Assembly (NCBI RefSeq): GCF_004798865.1
Contig: NW_025335941.1
Span: 11,574,874-11,638,873 of the forward strand
Direction: 5' to 3'
Source: Varanus komodoensis
Lineage: Eukaryota; Chordata; Lepidosauria; Squamata; Varanidae
Length of the DNA: 64,000 nucleotides
Below the pieces are notes generated by a model. It was not told the DNA's origin and did not search any database. It worked only from the letters and a program-made list of their open reading frames with translations. Shown piece by piece: positions 10,456-20,600 of this stretch. Each line of letters begins with the position of its first letter. Within the stretch, counting starts at the first letter, position 1. Both the position numbers and the translations under genes were made by a program.

Positions 10456-11854
10456 CTTTATCCCTCTAAAACTGCGGGTCAAGTAGTAGCAGTAGTAGTT
10501 CAGTAGCTGCATCTCATCTCATGAAGATATAGTGATGGGAAAAGCTTAATCAATTGGAGTCAAGCATAAAAGTACAAGACCTCTGTGCAGAAAAGTTGCC
10601 GGCTTGCTATTGTGGCCCAGTTTGGTGGTGGTATGAAAATAGCCCCTGAATCTATACTTAGACCCTTGAGTGTTGCATCAAGTCAAGAATTGTATTTGTA
10701 TGTAAGTCTTGATTATCTGCATATGTCTACATATACTCACTGAAATGTAAACACACATAAGAACTGCTTGTCCCCATTCACTGTCCTCCCCTGCTACACT
10801 TCTGTTCCGTGCCTCTCTTGCTTTGATATGGTGCTGCACATGAATGCATTCAGAAAGTTGCCAGAATGGCAGTTGTCAAAATGGTATGGAAACCAACTTG
10901 GCTGTTCTAATTGTGCTGCTTTGCCTGTATACATATAGCAGCTATCTGGACAGGGTTGTCATAGCCTGGAAAATTCTCATCATGCTCCTTTGCAAGGTCA
11001 GATCCTTGGCAATGGAAGAGGAGGATCCACATTTCTGCAGGTGTGGGCTTTTCCAGTGAGGACAAACTGTAGATCAGACAGAGGAGCTGGGGTCAATTTC
11101 CCAAAGGCAGCTCAGTCAAGTGAAGAGGTGGCAGTGGGACTGATGATTGTAGTGAGTCTGGTGGAACATCCATGGAAAGCTTTGATCAGCCAGAGTGGAA
11201 AATAGAGAAAGGCAGAGCTTCCAGATTACCAATGTGGAATCCTTGTCCTAAAGTTGCAATACTCTCCTATTTTGTTTAGTCTGGTGAGTAGGAAGGACGC
11301 TCAGCCTTAGCCGTCTCCTTCATTGCCAACTCCTTTTCTCACAATAGTATGTTAAGCCACCTAATCACAGAAATGTGCCTCACAGTGTGTTATTAGGTGG
11401 ATGCAAAGAGATGTGACATTGTTAGGAGGGGACTTACATTGTTGCACAAAAAAACCTGCTGCATTGGAGGTGGCACCCAGCAATAAAGTAGAAAAAAAAC
11501 TTGCTCTGAAGAAGTGATCTAGCATAATCACCTTCGCATGTGTATACTTAAGGTTCAGTGCCCACACAGAACGTATGAAGGCTCCCGGATCGTGGTTTAA
11601 AAAATGTGGTCAGTGGATGGAAACTGACAAGGGTGTGGAGCTGGTGATCTATTTAATATTGGTGAGCAAAGGGTGGAGATCCATGAGTTTTTAAATTTTC
11701 AAATGTGGAAAAGAGCAAGTCTGGGGAGTCTGGCACACTTGAGCAACACCAAGCCAAAGTGCATAGTACTGGAGGCCAGCTAAGATATCTTGACACCTAA
11801 GGCAGAAATCCCACGAGTACTTTTCCCCACTCTTGCAGTTAAAATACACCAGTA
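10456..11854. other. Intron/spacer, nothing recognised
   Basis: Includes a short GTAGTAGCAGTAGTAG triplet patch near 10484-10500. The open frames here are short and resemble no known protein. Confidence 0.35.
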
Positions 11855-12245
11855 ATAATAGTTTACTGCCCTGTCATGGCACCCCAATCAGCTGCCTGTG
11901 GTGGGCACCTCATGGTAGGCTAGGCAAGCCTTGCTACATGCCTGAAGTAGTCTTAGCCTTCTTGGTGGCTCCTCCTAGGCTCTGGGACTCACTGGCCAAA
12001 GAAGTTAGGTGGGACTCCACTCTGTGTTTTGACTGTCAGGGAAAGACATGTTTGTTTAGACAAGCCTTTCACATTAGGTTGATTTGTGGCTGAAGGGTGT
12101 TCTAATTGGTTGGGGCTCCTTATACCTTCCATTTTTATATTATCCTTTACTTAGAACCTGTTATTAATTTGGACTGTATTGTTAGCTGCCTTGAGTGCTG
12201 GTTTTGTTTGGTTTGCAGAAAAGTGGGATGTAAAACATAAATAGG
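11855..12245 (+). mobile_element. L2-like LINE 3' end
   Basis: CTAGGCTCTGGGACTCACTGGCC resembles the 'leucine-tryptophan-asparagine' region near the end of L2 ORF2. It is followed by GACAAGCCTTTCACATT and a terminal GTTAGCTGCCTTGAGTGCTG...GGGATGTAAAACATAAATAG. Diverged and 5'-truncated. Confidence 0.5.
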
Positions 12246-12974
12246 CAGGCGTAGGAGGGGGCAAATGATTCCACTGTCTTGCTCCTGTTCCCAGCGGCAC
12301 ACACTATTTTTTGCCCCATTTGGCTCTTCTGAAATATAGTTTACAAGAAGAAGCCTAAGGAAATAGGATCCAGTTTAGGCCAGAATACACAAGCTTGGGT
12401 TCCATTGATTCTGATGGGCCTTCTACATGCAGAGGACCTGTGATCTGGATTCCAGCCTAAGTAACTGGATGATTCAGCTTCGTTTTGTTCTGCAGCAACA
12501 GTCTTTAAGTGTAGGTGTAAATCAAGTGGTGTTGGCATCCCTTCTATTAGTTTTAGGCAATTTAATAAAATCATCCTATATTTAAGAGTGAGACCTAGCA
12601 GCAGGGAAAAATTTGTCCATCTGTTGCTTGTGATCCATCTTCATACACTTGGCTCAGAATATCTTCTTGTGCTATACAATGCAGTGAGGGTGCTTGGCCT
12701 GAAAGGTGACATAAAAATATTTAAAATAAATACCATTGTTCCATGAGATCTCACAGAAGGCCCCAAGTGGAAGGAAACATGCAACACCTCTTCCAAGGAG
12801 ATGTCCATCGAGAGAAAGCTTCACAGGTTGAATGATGACCCAAGATGTTTTGCTGCCTGTGTCTAATAAGCAAATGGCACTGATAAGACATCAAGAACTG
12901 GTTGAACCCTTGTCTTTTACAATGCACTTGTGCTCTGTGCAATGTACCTGTTACTCTCCATAGTGCAGCCTTTT

Positions 12975-13045
12975 GCAACCAAGGGCCCTCCAGAAGATGT
13001 GTTGGACTTTAGTGTTCCTTACTCCTAGTTAGCATGGTTATGATA
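12975..13045. mobile_element. Half of an ACAACTCCCA-type palindromic MITE
   Basis: GGGCCCTCCAGAAGATGTGT followed by TGGACTTTAGTGTTCCTTAC and TAGCATGG matches one arm of the palindromic family seen whole at 56605-56715. Only one arm is recognisable. Confidence 0.4.
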
Positions 13046-13129
13046 GAAATTTATGAAATTATAAACTGTATAGAGAGCTATTTTGGTCCCTCTTTCATAA
13101 TATTAGAATTCATGGAATTCAGTTCCACT

Positions 13130-13405
13130 ATGCATAGCAATGGCCACCAGCATGAAAAAATGGTTGGACAAAATCACAGAGAAGGCTATCAAGGGCTACC
13201 AGTCTGTGTGACTATATGCTATCTCAGGCATCATAGCCAGCATGCCTATGTGCACTAGTTGTTGAAGGACACAAGCAAAGGATGCTGTTTCATTCATTCA
13301 AGTCCTGCTTGTGAGTTTCCATGGTAGCTGGTTGGCCAGTGTGAGAAGAACAGTAGACTGGCTGGACCTTGGGCAGATCCAGCATGGCTCTCCTTATGTT
13401 CTTAA
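13130..13405 (+). mobile_element. CR1-like LINE 3' UTR fragment
   Basis: AGAAGGCTATCAAGGGCTAC, CAAGTCCTGCTTGTGAGTTTCC, GGTTGGCCAGTGTGAGAAG and GATCCAGCATGGCTCTCC appear in family order, ending in TTATGTTCTTAAG. The 3' end looks complete and the 5' end truncated. It overlaps in content with the copy at 29265-29560. Confidence 0.6.
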
Positions 13406-15234
13406 GTCATGCTTTCTGAGGAGGACACCCGGTCATGGGAGGTTCATCTAACCTACAGCACACTCAGGGTGAGATAAGTGTGTGAAATGGCAGTCTGGAG
13501 CTTTGTGGAGGGCACCAGGGGATGACGGCATAAGGCATAATCATGCAACCCATGGACTGATCATTGAGTATATCCCACTTAAGGCCTTTCTGTCCTCCCT
13601 GTCATAATGTTACTGTTGTGATTTTCATTAATAGAGTTTCTTTGCTTTATGGATTATGGACACCCAATGGAGGGTGGAAGGGAGAATAGAGGTGAGGGTT
13701 ATCTTGGCATTCTTCCCATCCTCCAAACACTCTTAGATGGCTAGTTTTGGCTGTCTAGGTGTTTTATACCATCTCCCGAGGAGAGGAGCTGGAAGCACTT
13801 CCAGGATTACTTAAAGGACAGTGGTGCTTTGCTCCTACCTCCCCTGCTGGTCAGCCTTGCAGACTTGGAACCACAGCTGGCATAGAAAGAATCGCAGCAG
13901 CTGCATGGGCAGAGGGACAATGCTCCTAATTCAGAGTCTAGGCTCCAACCTCAGAGTGCTTCTCTGAAGTTGGAACTGGAATGCCAATTGGATCTATGGC
14001 CATCTGGAGAACATCTAGCAGCTATAGGGTTGAATGCTTAATGTCTTATTTAATTTTGTCTAATGAACTCCTGAATGTAGAAATACATTTCAAGATTTAT
14101 AATTTTTTATCAAGTTGTTGTTCTGCTAGTGCAATCACCCTGAAACATGTGCCATCATACATGCAAGATTCAGGCGATTCAGGTTATACACATGCATATA
14201 ACATGCACGTGATCCATCTGAGCTATGTATAATATGCATATGCTACATGCATATTATATAGAACACTCCTCTAAATTGCTTAAATAATGTATGTATATAT
14301 TATACTGACTTCTACATACAAAATATAAAAATAAAAAAATATTTGCTGCTCCTCATGGCATTAGGACTACTTTTCCATAGGTGGAATATTCACAGGCCAT
14401 GATTCTATAATTTTGAGTATTTGTTGCATGTAGTTGGCTGTGTAAGTCTGTATTAAGTTTTCCAGTTTAGGGGAGGTGGCTGGTAATTCAATGTTTTGAG
14501 GAAAGGAGGAAAGCAAAATACCTTGATTACTTTTCAAGCAAGTTTTGCATCATTAATTGAAAGAATTCTTTATGCTTGGATTATTTATTGTGATCCTTCT
14601 AGGAATCTTGGACTGCCTAAACATGCTAAGATGATAAATAAATGAAATATGAGGATTTTGTTTTTATGGAGTACATTCAATAAAATAAATAACTTTCCTT
14701 ACTATCAAAGAACATTTGTCCCACTTATCTACCATTTTTCTGCGTTCTGTCCATCAGGGAGTAATTTTGAATCCTCATGTGTCTGTCTATAGACTGCTTG
14801 AAATATCTGTTGTATAGTCCCTTAAACTCAAAGTCATGAAGTCATATATTTGAAAATCTGTTAATTTTCTCAGTATTTCTAAATGAGTGGTAAAAGAAAA
14901 AGTCCATCTACATAATGTAGCTATACAATTGTACATGATTCTGCAATGTACTGTATAGCTGAGTAACTTTTAAAATTTCTAGCTTGAGGCTGATCTCTTG
15001 TAAAGCTTACCTTGTCCTTTTAACTTCATTATTATTGTCTCTTTCTTTAATGGCTAGCCAGTATGGTTGCTGTCATCAGCTAGACTCTTACTGGCCTAGT
15101 CAGAATTTCATCCTCCTGGCCAGCTTCCATAACAGGAGTATCTGAATCTGGAAAAGTTTAGAGGGCAGCTGATTTCATAATGTCACTTCTCTCTATAAGA
15201 GGTGAGGGTTCTGCAAAGCAGAGCATGGTACCTG
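13406..15234. other. Intron/spacer with a small AT-rich hairpin
   Basis: Mostly unassigned AT-rich DNA. At 14228-14258 there is a perfect 12-bp inverted repeat (TATAATATGCAT with a 7-base loop). The region 14500-14950 is repeat-poor and ATTA-rich. Confidence 0.4.
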
Positions 15235-15545
15235 TTGGGGGATGCGCTATGAACATGACTGCAGGCTCTTTGCCCTTAATGGTGGTGGCACCATGCCTTT
15301 GTGATTCTCTCCCAAGGGAGGTTTGGTAAGTATTGCCTTCCTTGGATGCTCTTGTTGAGATTTGAAAACATGTTTTTGTTCTTTTTCAAGCCTGCCTTAG
15401 TCACTAAACGAGTTCTTGCTATGAGCTCCACATAGAGTTGCTTGCTTGCTTTATAACGCTCTTTTTCAAGGTTGTGTTTTTAGTCACAAATGTGGCTGTC
15501 AGTCTTATTTTATTGTATGTTACATCACATTGGATGCAATTACTA
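15235..15545 (+). mobile_element. Probable L2-like LINE 3' fragment
   Basis: TGGTGGCACCATGCCTTTGTG, GATTCTCTCCCAAGGGAGG and the later TTTTTCAAGCCTGCC stretch resemble the last part of squamate L2 copies. Strongly diverged; the family call is tentative. Confidence 0.35.
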
Positions 15546-16637
15546 AAATTCTGTTCAAAATGAACAATATCCTGTGAAAAGCTACTTTCCACTGGAGGGA
15601 AAGCACCCTTGGTATGTACTTAGGGGCTCAGCTGAGGTGTCAGATTTTCTGCAAATGAAGCTAGGCTTTCCCTTAGTCAGCGTGTGCAAATGTATGAAAA
15701 GCAGCCATACAGTTTTAGGTAACTTCTAAAAGGAATTGCTTCATAGTAGAGAAATGAATAGGTCTCTTCAATGCAGCACAAGGTATAGCATATTGCTATA
15801 TTGTGGTGAATGAAAAAAGCACACACGGATGATACGAAGGCAGCACAAAGGGGAAACTCGATATTAATATGAGTAGTCTATTGGCCAGAGTGATGGAGTT
15901 TGCACATATACATATGATAGGATGACTTGAGCATTTGTCCCCAGTGCTTGAATTGGAATACTGAAATCATCTACTCTGCTGTCTTAAGACCAGAGATCCT
16001 TCTTTTTGGAGGCATTCCACTCTCAGGATAAGCATTACAGCAGCCTGTGCATGCTGTCTTTTCCGTAATATTTGAAAAAACTACATGGAAGCTGAAAGGG
16101 CAGGCCTTCTGTATCCTCTTGTTTTCAATTTTCCGTTTAATAGGCCAGCCTGGATGTTGTCATGGTAGCCATCTTGAAAACCAAGCCGAGAGTCAGTGCT
16201 TCTGTGTCACGATGGACACCTATGAGGGAATTCCCATTTTTGTTTTCATCCCCTGTAGAATTTCATTCATGCAGAATCAAGTGTGGGGGGGAGCATGCAG
16301 CAGTAGCACACTCTACATTTTCTGATGTTTTAGTTGAAATGCAAACTGGGCCTAAAAGCACTAGTCTGCTCAGGAAAAGCTTTTAATTGCTCCCCCAAGC
16401 TTATTAAGAGAAAACAAGGTCAAACCCTTTCAGAACCTTTTACAGCAACTACCACTGCAAGCAAATTGCTGTCATTTTGTTATATGGAAAAGGCACCGAG
16501 ATGTAAGTGTTAGGAATATGGTTTCATTTGTGAAATTTGCCTGTGCAGTCCGTTATGGGCTGCAAGAGTTGCCACCTTCTTGTCAGCACATTAGCTATGT
16601 TTAAAAATTGCCTCTTGGGGTAGGAAAACCAGTTGGT
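15546..16637. other. 5' flank of copy B, nothing recognised
   Basis: AT-rich DNA without CpG enrichment right up to the duplication edge at 16638. At the edge the flank carries AAAACCAGTTGGT, so the heptamer AAACCAG occurs once in the flank (16626-16632) and again as the first bases of the block, a possible microhomology. Confidence 0.45.
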
Positions 16638-16840
16638 AAACCAGGGAGGAAACGGGCATTTCTAGCATGTTCTCTCGTTGGCTGGGTCTGTGGCTGCCCT
16701 CCTTGCTGCGCTAAGACCAGAGCGTGCTCTGCCTGATGGAGGCTGGCGAGAGGGTTAATGCTCGGCTCGGCTCGGCGCTGCTCAGAGGCAGGGAAGGTTA
16801 GCAGAGGGATCAATGTGATTAAAGCGGTGGGAGAGGAAAG

Positions 16841-17043
16841 ATGCGCCCGCCCGCGCGCCCGCCCGCTGCATGGATGTGGTGGTGGCCGAAGGGCGGTGCG
16901 CTCGGAGCCTGCCTTCTGCGGCTGGAGGGCCGGATATGACCAGGGATGGTCCTCTGCTGGCGCGGGAGGCTCTCTCCACCTGTGGACCTGCCCGTGCCAG
17001 CCTGCCGGCGCCTGCCTGGGCGAGGAAGGGACGGCGCACCTGA
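16841..17043 (+). promoter_or_regulatory. Overlapping upstream ORFs, copy B
   Basis: Frames of 32 codons (16841-16939) and 57 codons (16870-17043), identical to those in copy A. Both end before the main ATG at 17378. Whether they are in the mRNA depends on the unknown transcription start. Confidence 0.45.
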
Positions 17044-17377
17044 GCTCCCAGCGGCGGCCGCCTCCCTTTCCCCCTAGCTGCGTCTTCCTGCCAGAGGAGG
17101 CAAGTGTCAGTGGAGAAGAGGCGCTGAAGGAGAGACGGATCACTTGCTGGAAGGACGCGCGGGCGCGGGCGCGGGCGCACCTCCTCCGAGCGGCTCCCCG
17201 GCTGCCGGCGCGCGGAAGCTGGACGGAGCTGCTGCCTCGCTCGCCGCGTTCACCTTGCAGTTGGCGACCAGGGGCGGCGAGGCGAGGCGAGGCGGCGAGC
17301 AGCGCAGCGCGGCGGAGGCGAGGCGAGGCGAGCGGGGAGCCAGGCGCATCGCTGGCGGGCGAGGGAGCAGCAGGGGC

Positions 17378-17420
17378 ATGTGGATGTTGGCTGCCGTCTT
17401 GTTCCAGAGCATCGTGAATG
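17378..17420 (+). CDS. DSCAM exon 1 (signal peptide), copy B, partial CDS
   Basis: The coding sequence is identical to the exon at 2222-2264: MWMLAAVLFQSIVN plus one base, then donor GTGAGC at 17421-17426. The product would be the N-terminal signal peptide of DSCAM, sending the receptor into the secretory pathway. Because both exons encode the same peptide and end in the same phase, transcripts from either could splice to the same exon 2 and give the same protein; only the upstream control would differ. A transcript from copy A would read through copy B inside its first intron. The next 46 kb contain no exon I recognise as DSCAM exon 2, which fits the very long first intron of this gene. Identity rests on the short peptide and the phase. 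Confidence 0.68.
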
Positions 17421-17426
17421 GTGAGC
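17421..17426 (+). other. Splice donor GTGAGC, copy B
   Basis: Same donor as at 2265-2270. This would be the start of the long first intron when copy B is used. Confidence 0.75.
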
Positions 17427-17609
17427 CGCGGGAGGACTTCGCGGGCCGCGTAATTCCTGCGGATAATTAGGAAAGGGGTCCCGGGGGAGCGGGCTCGGGA
17501 ACGCTTGGCGTGTGCGTGTGCGGAGCGGCGTGCGGGGGCCCGCGGCTTTGGGACCGAGGAAGGAATTGCTCGGTAATCATTCACGTTTGCTCACCTTGCT
17601 AAGTGCCAG

Positions 17610-20600
17610 CCTATGTACTACATATCTGTCTCTTTCTGTATCGAAGTATGCTTGATGAAAGGCAGAAAGCCGCATCCTTTCCTATTTATTTCCTCTGTAA
17701 CAAATGCAGGATTGTATCCTATCAGTATGAAGGGCATGTATCTTAAGCTTCTGGAAGACTAAGAGGGGAGAGCGCTTTTCTCTTAATACATTTTATTTTT
17801 GAGACGCCTCATTACTTTTTATGCAATATTATAGTTCAGGAACTATTATCTCAACATTCCTCTCTACCTCTTACGGCTTTGGGAATGGTTCTTGCTAGGT
17901 ACTCCTCGCCCTCATTTATGTAAAAATATGCACTGATAAGAATTACGTCACCTGAAAAAGACTGGGGACGCTTCCAGTCAATTTCAAAGTTATAGAAGAG
18001 AAGTAACAATGCAAAGGTAAAAGATAACCCTTATCTTTCTGTATACATGCTATTTATTTCCAAGGTTTTTTGTGCATTTCATGAGAATTTATGCCTTTTT
18101 TTTAACCCCTAGACCAAGGTACTACAGTTAATGCTCAGATTTTACTATACGGAATATCAAATTATGTTGTATAAAAAATGAAATTGCATATATACAACCC
18201 TAAATGATGTTAAAGCTTTGAAGAATGTAATACAGAAATGATGCCAGGTAGTGTGCTGCTAGATGTTATGTGACATTTTCATCTTTCAAAATTGAGAGTG
18301 TAGCTCTTCTTAAAATGCATTAATATGCTGACAGTTAAAATGGAAAGATTAAGCACACAATTTCCAAAATAGGCAAAGCAGACAGAATGGAAAAATGTTG
18401 GTAGTGAGAATGAATGAAGGAGAGAAGCGTGGGGGAGGGGGCAGGGGCAGGGGAAGATTTTCCTGGAAGATACAAATAATTGAAGCTCCAAGCAGAGGGT
18501 GAGGAATGAATGCCGGATGAGGGTGCCCTCAGGTCTGCTGAGCTGAATGCTGGATGGAAAAATGCATTGGCAGGCAAGGCATCTTTACAATGAACAGACG
18601 GATTGAACATAAAATCAAACCAATAAGGAATAAAACAGATAATATGAGTAATGACTGGAATGGCTCTCAATATTCTTTCATACTGCAGGCGACGCAATTT
18701 AGAACGATTAAGGGAAAACTCTGGGAATCATCATGGCATGAAGGGTAATTGCAACAAGTTCTCACATTAAGATTTTTGTACAAATATAAATAGCCCTGTT
18801 TGTGACCTTTGCAGGAGAACACCTTTTAGAATACAGATCTGCTCTCAGTCATTGGAGGGGAAGTGGGGGAAAGGACTGTGCAGGTCTGCTGTTAATCAAT
18901 ACTGTTACCTTGCGCATGAAGTAGCAGAATATGAGAATTCAGTCAATTGCTCTGAATAGGACTGTATCATATCATGTGTGAGAGAGTGAGTGAGAGCGAA
19001 ATGGACATGTTCATGTGCACCTCTATGCAATGTATCATGTGGATGTTCTTATAAACACACAAGCCATTAGCAAAAGGAAAATAATGTTCTGGAGGACAAA
19101 AAAGGTAAAAAGAAAAAACTGCATAGCATCACTTTGTTACTTTTAACCCATTCATCCATATAATTGCTAGAATATAACCATTTGTTCTGTAAATTGAGAA
19201 GGAAACAGGTTAAATATTTATCTGTTGAATTCCTTAATGTGTCAAGTACATAACTTGTACCAATGGAGGCTGCACGTGCACATGCAAATCTAAATGAAAT
19301 GGGAGCTGAGCATATAATACAAGTTACATCCTTCACTCACAGTATTATTTTCTAAGGTATTCCAATTTAATTTTCTTTAAACATCAATAGCTCTTTTTGC
19401 ATCAGCTTACGCTGCCATAAAGCAAATTATAAACGAGTAAATAGGATACATTTATTTCAATAAGCATTCCCTTAGGTAATATGTGACAACACATAAAAAT
19501 TATGTAGGTGCTATTAAGAATGTGTCTAGAAAGAATGCAATATTATAATGACCTGACATTTCTCTTATATAAATGGTGATCATTCGCCATGATTAAAGCA
19601 GCAAAACAATTAACTAGTTTACTCTTGCTTGGATCATGCAAAGAGATTATTATTTTGGCCAAGCTGTGCCTCAGAGCAGATTCTTCTGTGGTAATCTGTG
19701 TCTTGAAATACCCAGTTGTTTTTTCTAAAGTATTAGCTTATGTTAGAACGTCCTCTGAGGTAACATTATATACATCTTAAAACATGCATACATGAAAGTA
19801 TGCACATATATTGTGTATATATTTCCCAAGTCTTAGGAGAGTGAAATAAACATGGCACAAAGGGCTATTTAGGCTATCTGTTAAGATTTATATTTCATCT
19901 AAAATTGTAAATGCCTTTTAAAAATGTCTGCTGTTCCCAGTCTAGCATCCTCCTAGCATAACATTGTATTTGTTGGTGTATATGGCCTAAGACTTTGGCC
20001 TAGCATGTTACAGGACAGATATACTGTCCATTACGCTAAATAGCAGCCGAGGATATTTTATGAACAAATTTGGTACCTGGTAATAGAGCAAAGGCTTGCG
20101 AATTCTTTATAGGTTGGTTCTTAGCTTGATTTCTTAACAAGCTGTTAATCTTAGATACACTTTTAGAGTTTTGGAAAAAACCCCCCACAGGTTTATATTT
20201 TAAAGCAGTTATGGCAATCCTCTTCAGTCTAATAGGATACATGTAACTATAAGTAGTTCAGACAACTTCTGATTTTTGCCAAGTATGTTATGGTATACCA
20301 GAAATAAGACTATTAAAAAAGTGAAAAAATGTTTTGTGATCAGCATTGAAACACTGTAGTATTTGGATAAGGAATGCGGGTTTTAAAATTGATGCATTTT
20401 TTGAAATTTGAAATTTAAGATGAGAAAATATGTGAAATATTAATATTGGCAACTTTCAGTAATATTCCTGAACTCAGCATGTTCTACATTTGTTGTGGTA
20501 TTCTTTCTTTTTTGTCATATTTGTGTGGCTAAGTTCCATTGATGCTTGGTTTAAAAAAAATCAATGGAAAATCTAGGAAATAACCAGGGAAGTAGAGGTA

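Larger units (their letters stand above)
16711..17576 (+). promoter_or_regulatory. CpG-island promoter and 5' UTR, copy B
   Basis: Same features as the island of copy A: dense CpG, GC boxes, no obvious TATA box, and upstream ATGs at 16841 and 16870. If the duplication is real, each island carries the same core sequence but has different distal flanks, so tissue specificity could differ. Confidence 0.78.
16638..17609 (+). repeat. Promoter/exon-1 duplication, copy B (972 bp)
   Basis: Second copy of the block at 1482-2453, same orientation, one difference by eye (G at 17572, keeping a CpG that copy A has as CA). It includes the CpG island, upstream ORFs, exon 1, donor and early intron. The DNA after it (17610 onwards) also contains scattered CpGs and is repeat-poor, so copy B is a good candidate for the ancestral intron junction, but copy A cannot be excluded. 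Confidence 0.95.

Noticed and set aside
16601-17584. 327-codon minus-strand open frame, longest in the window
   Set aside because: It is the GC-rich island read backwards. The same island at copy A gives a differently bounded frame, and the composition is that of low-complexity chance coding.
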